Assembly: GCA_964640955.1 (NCBI GenBank)
Contig: CAZXJI010000010.1
Span: 62,001-126,000 of the forward strand
Direction: 5' to 3'
DNA: 64,000 nt
Source: CAXXOK01 sp964640955
GTDB taxonomy: Bacteria > Bacillota > Clostridia > Christensenellales > Aristaeellaceae
The translations under genes and the position numbers were made by a program. The stretch's first letter is position 1; every line of letters starts with the position of its first letter. The notes below the pieces were generated by a model. The model saw only the letters and a program-made list of their open reading frames with translations, ran no database searches and was not told where the DNA came from. Below are positions 41,714-50,114 of this stretch, piece by piece.

Positions 41714-44700
41714 ATGGACTTCACGCCGGCGCAGGGCGAGGCGATCCGCGCCCGCAACCGGGAACTGCTCGTGTCCGCGGCGGCGGGCAGCGGCAAGACC
41801 CGCGTGCTGATCGAGCGCATCTTTTCCATGATCCGCGACGACGGCCTTTCCGTGGAGCGTATGCTGATCGTCACCTTCACGCACGCGGCCGCTGCGGAAA
41901 TGCGGGAGCGGCTGCAATTGCGCATCGCCGCGGCCGCGCCCGGCGACCGCCGCATGCGCAGGCAGGCGGAACTGTTGGAGACCGCGCAGATCAGCACCCT
42001 GCACAGCTTCTGTCAGAAGCTGGTGCGGGAGTATTTTCAGGAAGTGGACATCGACCCGCAGGCGACGCTCGGGGATGAGGCGGTCTGCGCCAATCTGAAG
42101 GGCGAGGCGCAGACCGAGGCGATGGAGGCGCTGTACGAGCGGGCGGCGCAGGGCGACGCGGATGCTTCGTCGCTTACGGCGAAGTTCGAGGACAGGCAGA
42201 TCGACGCGATGGCGGCGGATTTGTATCCTTTTTTAATGGCCCTGCCCGCGCCCTTCCGGTGGCTGGACGAGTGCGCCCGGAAAACCTACGAAACGGCCGA
42301 CCTGGAGAGCGGCGCGCTGGCGGAAACGCTGCTTACCGACTGCGGCACCCTCCTTTCCGGCATCGCAGACCTGGCGGCGGACAGCCTGGCGATCGGGGAA
42401 GACCCCCTCTGCCCGGAAACTTACCGCGCCGCCATGAAGGCGGACGCGCAGGCGGCGGACGAATTGAACCGTTCGCTTTCGGGCGGCCTTTTGCACGTAA
42501 TGCGCGCGGCGGACGCCTTTTCGCTTGTGCGCCTGCCGACGGTGCGCAACCCGGACGAGGCGGTCGCGGCGATCCGCGACCGGTACAAGGACAACCGCGA
42601 ACGCATGAAAAAGCTGGCCGCCTCCGTGGCCGCCAAGCTGCCCGGAAACCCCTCCGAGGCGATAGAGCGCCTAAACGCCATGCAGCCGTCCCTTCGGGCG
42701 CTGAGCCGCCTCGTACGGGAGACGGACGAACGTTACGCGACGAAAAAGAAGGAACGAAACCTGCTGGACTACAGCGACCTGGAGCGCATGGCGCTGAGGA
42801 TACTGGAAAATCCCGCGATCCGCACGGAGGTCGCCGCACGCTACGACGGGGTGTTCGTGGACGAGTATCAGGACATCAGCGGTGTGCAGGAGGCGGTGCT
42901 CAACGCGCTCAAGCAGAATGTTTCACGTGAAACATCTTCGCCGCCGCAGCGATATTTCTACGTCGGCGACGTGAAGCAGAGCATCTACCGCTTCCGCCAG
43001 GCCGACCCCACCCTGTTCATGCAAAAAGCGCGGGACTTCTCCCCGGAAGAAAACGCGGAGTGCCGTCGCATTACCCTCAACCGGAACTTCCGCTCGCGGG
43101 AAGCGGTGCTGAGCGCGGTCAACCGGGTGTTTTCACGCGTCATGCGCGCCGATGTGACCGAGATCGACTACAACGAGGAGGCGAGGCTGTACCCGGGCGG
43201 GAGCAGCGAGGGCGATCCACCCGTGTCGCTGCATCTGTTCACCCGGCCGGTGAAAAGCGCGGACCGGGTGAAGCTCGAGGCGCTTGCCATCGCGCGGGAG
43301 ATTCAAAAGCGGGTGGGCAAACCGACGGTCGACCGTGAGGGCAACCCCGGCGAAGCGCTTCGGTACCGGGATATCGCCGTTCTGGGGCCAAAGATGAAGG
43401 ACGTGGCGGCGGTCGTGGAGCGAATGCTGAGCGAGGCGGGCATCCCCGTGTACTGCGAGGATCGGGGCTCCGCCATGGAAAGCGAGGAGATCGCGCAGGC
43501 ACTGAACCACCTGCGGCTGCTGGACAACATCGCGGACGATCTGGCGCTCATCGCCTGGCTGCGCAGCCCTGCCGCGGGCATGGACGAGCGGGACCTGGCG
43601 GAGGTACGCCTGCGCACGCCCGCGGGGGCGTACCTGGAAGCGCTTCGCGCCGCCGCGGACGGGAGCGACGCCCTGGCCGCCCGCTGCGCCGACGCTCTGG
43701 CAACGCTTCAGCACGAACGCTTCCTGCTTTCGGAGACGCCGCTGGACGAATACCTGTGGGGATGGCTGGGCCGCTCGGGCCTGTACGCGTTTTACGGCTG
43801 TCAGCCGGCGGGAAAGCTTCGGCAGGCCAACCTGCGCATGCTCTGCGAAAAGGCGGGCGAGCACGTTAAACGGCGCGGCGGCGGCTTGCGGGATTTTCTT
43901 ACCGGCGTGGAGGCGCGTGCCGGCGTGCACGACGCCGCAAGCCCCACGGTGCTGAGCCCCCGGGAGGACGTGGTGCGCGTGATGACCATCCACAAGTCCA
44001 AGGGGCTGGAATTTCCGCTGGTTTTCGTCATGGGGCTGGAGGAGTCCTTCAGCCGGAAGCGGGGCTCGGCGCTGCCCATGCACCCGAGGCTTGGGGTGGC
44101 GCTCCCCTATGTAAACGAAGAAACGCGCACCACGAGCGACACGGTGCTCAAAAGCGCCGTGGAACTTCGCGCGCAGACGGAGGAGCGGGCGGAGCGCGCG
44201 CGGCTGTTGTACGTCGCCATGACCCGCGCCAGGGACGAGCTGATTTTGCTGGGCTGCGATCCGACGCTCACGCCGGAAAGCTTCGCCGGACGGCGGGAGA
44301 ACGTGGGCCGGGGCTCCGCCTACGCCGTGTCGGGCGCCGGCAGCATGCTGGACTGGGTCGTGCAGTGCGTAAGCGGCGACGACCGTCTGCAATGCGCTGC
44401 GGACGCCGCCGTTTTCGACAGCGACATGAGGACAACGGGGGCTTTCGCAACGTTTTCCACGGAACCCACAAATTTTCCACACAAAAAGGACAGCTGGACC
44501 GTAGTTTTCCACAACGACGACCGGGAATGGCAGGCCGCGTTGAACGACGCGCGGGACGAGGCGGAGGCCGTGCCGGACGAGCGGCGCAAAAGGCTCGAAG
44601 CGCTGATGGAAAGCGCCCGCTCCGCCGCGGGTATCCCCGATACGGATCCGGCCGCCGACCCCGTCGCGCCCGGCCTGCGCCTTACGCATCCTCCCCTGAA

Positions 44701-45397
44701 AGTCGGCGCAACCGCGCTGGCGGGCGCCCTGCGCATGAGCCGCGCGGCGGCCCCGGCCCTGTACGACCCGGACGAGGGGGATGCGGCCGACACGGAAACC
44801 GCCGAAAGCAAACGGCTGCCGCTGCCGCTTTCCCGTCCCAAGGCGATGGACGACCTGCCCGCCATGCCCGCTTTCCTGCGCCCGCCCGCGGAGATGACGG
44901 GGCTGATGCGCGGCGTGGCGACCCATAAGGCGCTTTCGCTTCTGCGCTACGAAGGGCTTGCGCCCGTCGTGGACGACGTTTCGACGCTTCGAGCCGAAAT
45001 CGAAAGCCAGCTGGGCGTGTTCCGCGACCGGCGGCTGATGACGCCGGAGGAAGTGCAGCGCGTCGATCCGGATAAGCTCGTCCGTTTCCTGCGAAGCCCC
45101 TGCGGGCGGGAGGCGCTCGCGGCCCCGACGGTACGCCGGGAATGGAGCTTCAACCTGGCGCTGCCGGAGATGGACGGCCTGATCGTGCAGGGCGTGATCG
45201 ACCTGTGCTACCGTGCGGACGGCCCCTGGTCGCTGGTGGACTACAAAACCGACCGCGTCACGGACGCGGACGAGCTTTGGTCGCTGTACGGGGAGCAGAT
45301 TGCGCTGTACCGGCGCGCGCTTGCGGAGGCGACGGGCATCCCGGTGCGGGAAGCGACGCTGTTCTCCCTCGCGCTCGGTACGGGCGCGACGCGGTAA
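41714..45397 (+). CDS. addA: ATP-dependent helicase/nuclease subunit A
   Basis: 1227-residue UvrD-type helicase with C-terminal RecB nuclease domain, acting with AddB in double-strand-break resection and Chi recognition. Helicase motifs: SAAAGSGKTRVLIER (Walker A), FVDEYQDIS, VGDVKQSIYRFR, LNRNFRS, MTIHKSKGLEFPLVFV and LLYVAMTRARDEL. The nuclease has GVIDLCYRADG and VDYKTD. The start is ATG 41714 after GAGGTG; the frame extends into the parS site upstream without a ribosome site. addB, usually adjacent, is missing from the window. A second parS is embedded in the coding sequence at 42919. Confidence 0.95.
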   Translation: MDFTPAQGEAIRARNRELLVSAAAGSGKTRVLIERIFSMIRDDGLSVERMLIVTFTHAAAAEMRERLQLRIAAAAPGDRRMRRQAELLETAQISTLHSFCQKLVREYFQEVDIDPQATLGDEAVCANLKGEAQTEAMEALYERAAQGDADASSLTAKFEDRQIDAMAADLYPFLMALPAPFRWLDECARKTYETADLESGALAETLLTDCGTLLSGIADLAADSLAIGEDPLCPETYRAAMKADAQAADELNRSLSGGLLHVMRAADAFSLVRLPTVRNPDEAVAAIRDRYKDNRERMKKLAASVAAKLPGNPSEAIERLNAMQPSLRALSRLVRETDERYATKKKERNLLDYSDLERMALRILENPAIRTEVAARYDGVFVDEYQDISGVQEAVLNALKQNVSRETSSPPQRYFYVGDVKQSIYRFRQADPTLFMQKARDFSPEENAECRRITLNRNFRSREAVLSAVNRVFSRVMRADVTEIDYNEEARLYPGGSSEGDPPVSLHLFTRPVKSADRVKLEALAIAREIQKRVGKPTVDREGNPGEALRYRDIAVLGPKMKDVAAVVERMLSEAGIPVYCEDRGSAMESEEIAQALNHLRLLDNIADDLALIAWLRSPAAGMDERDLAEVRLRTPAGAYLEALRAAADGSDALAARCADALATLQHERFLLSETPLDEYLWGWLGRSGLYAFYGCQPAGKLRQANLRMLCEKAGEHVKRRGGGLRDFLTGVEARAGVHDAASPTVLSPREDVVRVMTIHKSKGLEFPLVFVMGLEESFSRKRGSALPMHPRLGVALPYVNEETRTTSDTVLKSAVELRAQTEERAERARLLYVAMTRARDELILLGCDPTLTPESFAGRRENVGRGSAYAVSGAGSMLDWVVQCVSGDDRLQCAADAAVFDSDMRTTGAFATFSTEPTNFPHKKDSWTVVFHNDDREWQAALNDARDEAEAVPDERRKRLEALMESARSAAGIPDTDPAADPVAPGLRLTHPPLKVGATALAGALRMSRAAAPALYDPDEGDAADTETAESKRLPLPLSRPKAMDDLPAMPAFLRPPAEMTGLMRGVATHKALSLLRYEGLAPVVDDVSTLRAEIESQLGVFRDRRLMTPEEVQRVDPDKLVRFLRSPCGREALAAPTVRREWSFNLALPEMDGLIVQGVIDLCYRADGPWSLVDYKTDRVTDADELWSLYGEQIALYRRALAEATGIPVREATLFSLALGTGATR
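42919..42934. other. parS centromere site 2, inside addA
   Basis: A second exact TGTTTCACGTGAAACA, 1.3 kb from the first, encodes NVSRET just before the helicase motif VGDVKQS. It lies in the short variable stretch between two conserved motifs, so the protein tolerates it. Confidence 0.97.
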
Positions 45398-45498
45398 GGC
45401 GCGGGACGGCTTTTTGCGCGCCTCGGGAACAAAAAGCCCCGGTCGCTCGTCCTATGTGTGTGGAAAGGCGCCGTACAAACGGCGAAGCGAATTATCGC

Positions 45499-45527
45499 TT
45501 GCGTTTCCAACCGTTTCCTTGTACAAT
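45499..45527 (+). promoter_or_regulatory. Promoter of the peptidoglycan-binding lipoprotein gene
   Basis: TTGCGT (45499-45504), a 17-bp spacer and TACAAT (45522-45527). The 45398-45498 stretch after addA shows no clear terminator. Confidence 0.65.
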
Positions 45528-45599
45528 AACCATGCCGGCCACCGGGCGGCCGCGGCATGATTGTGAACGCCAACCGAGCCTGATAAGGAGTGTTAACGA

Positions 45600-47318
45600 G
45601 TGAAAGACCATCGTTTGCAGCATAAAAACGCGGGGCACACCCGAAAACTCGGGCTGCTGGCGGTTTTGCTGGCCGCCGCGCTCGTCATGACCGGCTGCTA
45701 TATGGAACCCGACCGCATCGTGGACGACAGCAACGGCCTGACCGTGGGCACCGGCGGGCAGCAGTTCGACACGGTCATCACCCCCACCCCGACCGTTACC
45801 GCGACGCCCACGCCCACCACCTCCGGCAGCCAGCAGGTGGATTGGTCCAGCTGGAATTTCGGCAACGATACGGCGACCAACCCGCCCAGCAACGTGATTA
45901 CCGTCAACGGCTCCACCGCGACCGCGACCCCGGGGGGCGGCAGCGCGACGGTGGGGGTCGCCACCGCTACCCCCACGCCGACCACGACCTCGTCCAACTC
46001 GACGCTTAAAAGCGGTTCCACCGGCACCGCCGTTAAAACGCTTCAGCAAAAGCTCAAGGATCTGGGCTATTACACCGGCTCGGTGGACGGCACGTACGGC
46101 GCCGGCACCGTCGCCGCCGTGAAGGAATTCCAGGCGGCCAACAACCTGACCGCCGACGGCGTAGCCGGCGTGAAAACGCAGGAAGCGGTCTACAGCTATT
46201 ACGCCGTTCCCAAGAGCTCCACCAGTTCCTCCAGCAGCAGCTCTTCCAGCAGTTCCAGCTCTTCCTCCAGCAGCAGTTCGTCCAGCTCCTCCAGTTCTTC
46301 CACGTCCACCAACAGCTACACCAACGGCAAGACGAACATCTACTTAAAGCTCGGCTCCACCGGCGCGCAGGTGAAGATTCTGCAAAACCGTCTGATCGTG
46401 CTGGGGTATTTGAGCGGCACGGCCGACGGCACCTTTGCCGAAACCACCGAGGCGGCCGTGGTGGCCTTCCAGAAGCGCAATTCCATCTATGCCGACGGCG
46501 TCGCCGGCCCCACGACGCTGACCAAGCTGTATTCCTCCTCCGCTAAAAAGGCCAGCGCCGTGGTCGCCAACCTGGGCTCCCTCAAGCTGGGCATGTCCGG
46601 CAGCGGCGTGCGCGCCCTGCAGACCCGCCTCAAGGAACTGGGCTATTACACCGGCTCGGTGGACGGGGATTACGGCGCGGGCACGCAGGCGGCGGTAGTC
46701 GCCTTCCAGAACGACAGCGGCCTGACGGCCGACGGCGTGGCCGGCAATGCGACGCTCAACGCCCTGTACAGCTCTACCGGCACGGGCAGCAGCACCAGTA
46801 CCTCCGGCTCCGGCACCGACCCGGAGGTGTACGCCAAAACGGCGACCATCAACGGCTATACCACCATTTCCAGTTCCACCTCCACCTCCACGGCCAATGT
46901 GACGGCCCTGCAAAGCGCGCTGACCAGCAACGGCTATGATACCGGCGGGCTGGACGGCGATTACGGCAGCGTAACCGAGCAGGCGGTAAAGAACTACCAG
47001 GCGGCCGTGGGCCTGCGGGTGACCGGCGTGGCCGGGCCCGCCACACAGCGGATTTTGTACGGCGGGACCGCCGCGACAGGCTCGTACACCAAGCTAACCA
47101 ACGGGTCCACCGGCACGGCGGTCAAAAAGCTGCAGTACACGCTTTACGAGCTCAAGTATTACGACGGCAACATCACCGGCACCTACGACGACGCGACCGA
47201 GGCGGCCGTCAAGCTGTTCCAGGAAGTCAACGCGGAATGCGGCGGCGTCGACGGCGTCGCCGGAACGCTGACGCAGCAGTGGCTGTTCAGCAGCTACGCG
47301 AGGCCCTGCAACATCTGA
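45600..47318 (+). CDS. Lipoprotein with five peptidoglycan-binding (PG_binding_1) repeats
   Basis: 572 residues. A type II signal peptide ends in VMTGC, the lipidated Cys being C33. A Thr/Pro-rich spacer follows, then five PG_binding_1 repeats at about 135-200, 247-312, 328-391, 421-487 and 497-567, each of the form GSTGTAVKTLQQKLKDLGYY...DGVAG. A run of some 30 serines (about 203-232) separates repeats 1 and 2. Repeat 4 is the most diverged. There is no catalytic domain, so it likely tethers the membrane to the wall. Start is GTG 45600, nine bases after AAGGAG. Confidence 0.9.
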   Translation: MKDHRLQHKNAGHTRKLGLLAVLLAAALVMTGCYMEPDRIVDDSNGLTVGTGGQQFDTVITPTPTVTATPTPTTSGSQQVDWSSWNFGNDTATNPPSNVITVNGSTATATPGGGSATVGVATATPTPTTTSSNSTLKSGSTGTAVKTLQQKLKDLGYYTGSVDGTYGAGTVAAVKEFQAANNLTADGVAGVKTQEAVYSYYAVPKSSTSSSSSSSSSSSSSSSSSSSSSSSSSSTSTNSYTNGKTNIYLKLGSTGAQVKILQNRLIVLGYLSGTADGTFAETTEAAVVAFQKRNSIYADGVAGPTTLTKLYSSSAKKASAVVANLGSLKLGMSGSGVRALQTRLKELGYYTGSVDGDYGAGTQAAVVAFQNDSGLTADGVAGNATLNALYSSTGTGSSTSTSGSGTDPEVYAKTATINGYTTISSSTSTSTANVTALQSALTSNGYDTGGLDGDYGSVTEQAVKNYQAAVGLRVTGVAGPATQRILYGGTAATGSYTKLTNGSTGTAVKKLQYTLYELKYYDGNITGTYDDATEAAVKLFQEVNAECGGVDGVAGTLTQQWLFSSYARPCNI

Positions 47319-47344
47319 TGCGCGTAGAATGACTCCCTTTCGGC

Positions 47345-47371
47345 CCCCGGCGCCTGTACGGCGCCGGGGGT
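47345..47371 (+). terminator. Hairpin after the lipoprotein gene, probable terminator
   Basis: CCCCCGGCGCC pairs with GGCGCCGGGGG around TGTAC; only TTCGTG follows, so the T-tract is poor. Confidence 0.5.
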
Positions 47372-47434
47372 TCGTGCTATGATAGGGGAAACGCGGGGCT
47401 CCATCGAGACTTCGCGACGAAGTCAAAGGGCAAA

Positions 47435-47470
47435 ATCGCCACGGGATCGAGGCGTTAGGTTTTGAAATGG
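47435..47470 (+). repeat. Copy A of a 36-37 nt dispersed intergenic element
   Basis: The segment contains ATCGCC, CGGGA, CGAGGCGTTA and TTTGAAATGG in order and recurs at 52936-52971 with about five differences. It lies just upstream of the serine-hydrolase start and is preceded by a small hairpin (GACTTCG-CGA-CGAAGTC, 47408-47424). Confidence 0.55.
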
Positions 47471-47487
47471 GATAAGGGGGTGCGCCG

Positions 47488-48744
47488 GTGCAAACGTTCT
47501 GGCGGCGGTTTTTCCGCGTTTTGATCGCATCGGCGCTCGCCTGCGCGCTGGCAACGGGTGGCGCAATCGCCGCGTTCGGCGAGGCGGCGGAAACGTCCGA
47601 AGCGGAGGCGGTTGCCGAAGCGCAATCGGCGCTTGCCGACCTGTTCGCCGACTACGACACGCTCGGCGCGTGCGTGTGCGTGATCGAAAACGGCCGAATC
47701 GCCCACACCTTCTGCTATGGCACGCTTTCGCCGGAGGGCGAACCCGTTACGGCGGCCACGCTGTTTCGTGTGGGTTCCATCAGCAAGATGGTCACGGCCA
47801 TGGGCGTGATGCGATTGGTGGAGGGCGGACAAACGTCCCTGGACGCCGATCTGTCCGATATCCTTGGTTATCCGGTGCGCAACCCCCGCTATCCGGACAC
47901 GGCCGTCACCCTCCGGCAAGTGATGTGCCACACGGCGGGCCTGCGCGACGGCGGCTTTTACACGCGGGCGCTGCGCGGGCTCGTTTCCCCGCTGGACACG
48001 CTTTTTGCCAAGCGTGGGCGTTACGCGTTTTACGTCAGCATTCGCCCCGGAAGCCGGTACGAGTATTCCAACTTCGGCGGCGGGCTGCTGGGCGTGGTGA
48101 TCGAAAGCCTGACCGGGGAGACGGTGGACGCGTACATGTCGCGCGCCGTCTTTGAACCGCTTTCGATTGCGGCGGCCTATCAGGGGGCGCTGCTGCCCAC
48201 GGACGCGACGGTAGCGGACCTGTATGCCATGCCCGCCGGCACCCTCAGCGCGGACGTGCGCGGTACGGAGGAAGCCGTTTTAACGCCAGACCCGCTTACG
48301 GACTACACCCTGACCGCCGGAAAGCTGACCCTTTCCGCCCCCGACCTGGCGAAGCTGATTATCGCGCTGTGCGACGGGGGCGTATACGGGAACGTGCATG
48401 TGCTTTCGGAGAGCTCCGTGGTGCAGATGTTGACGGCACAGAACGACGTGGGCTCCGTGAGCTGCGAAAGCGGCTGGGGGCTGGACGTAAGCATTCAGGA
48501 AAACACGCTGGTGGAGGGGCGCACCCTGTACGGGCACGGGGGCAAGGCCAACGGCATGCTGTGCGCCGCCTTCTTCGACCCGGCCGACCGTACCGGGGTG
48601 GTGATGCTCACCAACGGCTGTAACAGCACGGCGGCCATGGAAGGGATGGGTAAGCTGTCCGTGCTGGCGGTGCGGCTGTGCTATTCGGCGCTCATCGACG
48701 GTCGGCACGTGACGCAGGACCCCTGGCTGGTGGGCGGGGAATAG
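47488..48744 (+). CDS. Exported serine hydrolase, class C beta-lactamase/penicillin-binding fold
   Basis: 418 residues. A signal peptide (VLIASALACALATGGAIAA) is followed by the beta-lactamase-related domain. The catalytic SxxK is S97-K100 in RVGSISKMVTA, the second motif is YSN in RYEYSNFGGG and the third is HGG in YGHGGKAN. The sequence resembles EstB/DD-peptidase-like members more than true resistance enzymes. It may hydrolyse D-amino-acid peptides or esters in the wall; the substrate is unassigned. Start is GTG 47488 after AAGGGGG. Confidence 0.88.
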   Translation: MQTFWRRFFRVLIASALACALATGGAIAAFGEAAETSEAEAVAEAQSALADLFADYDTLGACVCVIENGRIAHTFCYGTLSPEGEPVTAATLFRVGSISKMVTAMGVMRLVEGGQTSLDADLSDILGYPVRNPRYPDTAVTLRQVMCHTAGLRDGGFYTRALRGLVSPLDTLFAKRGRYAFYVSIRPGSRYEYSNFGGGLLGVVIESLTGETVDAYMSRAVFEPLSIAAAYQGALLPTDATVADLYAMPAGTLSADVRGTEEAVLTPDPLTDYTLTAGKLTLSAPDLAKLIIALCDGGVYGNVHVLSESSVVQMLTAQNDVGSVSCESGWGLDVSIQENTLVEGRTLYGHGGKANGMLCAAFFDPADRTGVVMLTNGCNSTAAMEGMGKLSVLAVRLCYSALIDGRHVTQDPWLVGGE

Positions 48745-48960
48745 GCCGGAACAAACGGCGGTTTTGAGAAGTGGTATTACCTTAACACACCGCGGCACCT
48801 CGGCGGCGGGGGTCATGTCTGAAAATGTCCCCATATTGACCAAATATTCAACCGAATTTTCGTGAAAATTGAAAAACAATTGCGATTTATAGGTTTTTTT
48901 CGCGCCTCTATGTGCATATAACCTGTAACATTCGGAAGCGATTAGCATAATTCCGCCCAT
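48745..48960. other. AT-rich intergenic region with no recognised gene
   Basis: About 216 bp, much richer in A and T than the surroundings, between the serine hydrolase and the AraC promoter. It contains TACCTTAACACACC, a partial match to the GTGTTAACAC palindrome in the next promoter, and a T7 run near 48894. I see no terminator hairpin, RNA gene or ORF here. Confidence 0.5.
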
Positions 48961-48967
48961 GGAGGAA

Positions 48968-48996
48968 TTGACAAGTGTTAACACAGCACGTATAAT
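48968..48996 (+). promoter_or_regulatory. Strong promoter of the AraC gene with a palindrome in its spacer
   Basis: TTGACA (48968-48973), a 17-bp spacer and TATAAT (48991-48996) match consensus fully. The spacer carries the perfect 10-bp palindrome GTGTTAACAC (48975-48984), well placed for a repressor to block the polymerase. The leader to the start codon is about 80 nt. Confidence 0.9.
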
Positions 48997-49081
48997 AATC
49001 CTGATTGTCGCATGGACATGCGTCGTCGCCGCGTTCAAGGGCACTTCCCGTATTTGAAGAGATGAAAGCGAGGAAATAAAG

Positions 49082-49969
49082 TTGGCCTACGTACAGTTTA
49101 TCCCCAAACCTCCCGTAATCGACGGGGGCGACCCCGGCGTTTTTGTGCAGGGGACGCACGCGCCCATGCCGCTGGTGGAACAAAGCGGCGTGTGGATCCA
49201 CAGCGCCGGCAGCGCCATACTGCAACAGCAGGACTATCGCCTCTACACCTGCGACAAGTGGCTGTGGATGATCGTGGACGAGGGCGCGGCGGTCTTTACC
49301 GTCAAGGATGACGAAATCGAGCTGGGCAAGGGCGAGTGCATGGTTATCCCCCCCAACGCGGAAGGCTGCGGGCTGCGCAACGCCAAGGACGCCCGCATCC
49401 TCTGGCTGACCATCGACGGCCCCCTGAGCACCGATTTTCTCCAGGAGATGAACGCCCTGAGCGACGTGCCCGCCAAGCAGGGCACGCTGCCTTCGCAGGT
49501 GCTTCTGTCCCGGCAGATCGTGCAGGTGCTGGTGCGCCATACCGGCACCGGCGATGCCAGCTACCAGCTGGGCCAGCTTCTGTGGGGGCTTCTGGCCGCC
49601 CACAGCGGCCAGAGCGTGGCCATGAGCGCTACGCTCAGCCACGAGATCGCCCGCGTGGTGGATACGCTTCGCGCCTGCCAGTACCGCGACGCCTTCTCGC
49701 TGGCGGACATGGCGGCCATCAGCCGCATGCCCGTGGAAACCTTCCGCAAGCGCTTTTCTTCGGAACTGGGCATTCCCCCGCTGGCCTACCTGCAGTTTTT
49801 GAAGATGGAGCGCGCCAAAACGCTCCTGCGCGGCGGCCTGAACGTGAAGCAGACGGGCGTGGAAATCGGTATGCCCGACCCCTATCACTTCAGCAAGCAG
49901 TTCAAGCACGTCGTGGGCATGAGCCCGACGGCATACTTAAAGCACGTGGGGTCCTTCAACAAGGACTGA
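49082..49969 (+). CDS. AraC-family transcriptional regulator with cupin-like sensor domain
   Basis: 295 residues. The N-terminal half (about 20-120) is a beta-rich cupin-type effector domain (GSAILQQQDYRLYTCDKWLWMIVDEGAAVFTVKDDEIELGKG is its start). The C-terminal domain (about 195-290) has two helix-turn-helices; the second has the AraC signature VKQTGVEIGMPDPYHFSKQFKHVVGMSPTAYL in pieces. Start is TTG 49082, eight bases after GAGG. AraC proteins of this shape often sense sugars; its targets are not evident, since neither neighbour is a sugar operon. It has a consensus promoter of its own. Confidence 0.92.
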   Translation: MAYVQFIPKPPVIDGGDPGVFVQGTHAPMPLVEQSGVWIHSAGSAILQQQDYRLYTCDKWLWMIVDEGAAVFTVKDDEIELGKGECMVIPPNAEGCGLRNAKDARILWLTIDGPLSTDFLQEMNALSDVPAKQGTLPSQVLLSRQIVQVLVRHTGTGDASYQLGQLLWGLLAAHSGQSVAMSATLSHEIARVVDTLRACQYRDAFSLADMAAISRMPVETFRKRFSSELGIPPLAYLQFLKMERAKTLLRGGLNVKQTGVEIGMPDPYHFSKQFKHVVGMSPTAYLKHVGSFNKD

Positions 49970-50013
49970 CCCCCCCGGCTTTGCCGTGCGTCGACGGACG
50001 TCGACCGATCCAA

Positions 50014-50063
50014 ACAGGCCCCGCCGCGTTCTTCCGCAAGGAGAAGAACGCGGCGGGGCCTGT
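50014..50063. terminator. Long perfect hairpin between convergent araC-type gene and mnmG
   Basis: A 21-bp perfect stem (ACAGGCCCCGCCGCG...) around an 8-nt loop. T-tracts are short on both sides, but its position between converging genes suggests bidirectional termination. Confidence 0.7.
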
Positions 50064-50114
50064 GCGTTCAGGCATTTCAGCTCGAGTATTTTTCGGCTTC
50101 CGTAGTCACACGGC

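Noticed and set aside
46210..46310. Tandem tcc/agc repeat as a CRISPR or satellite
   Set aside because: It is the polyserine-coding tract of the lipoprotein, in frame throughout, not a CRISPR array.
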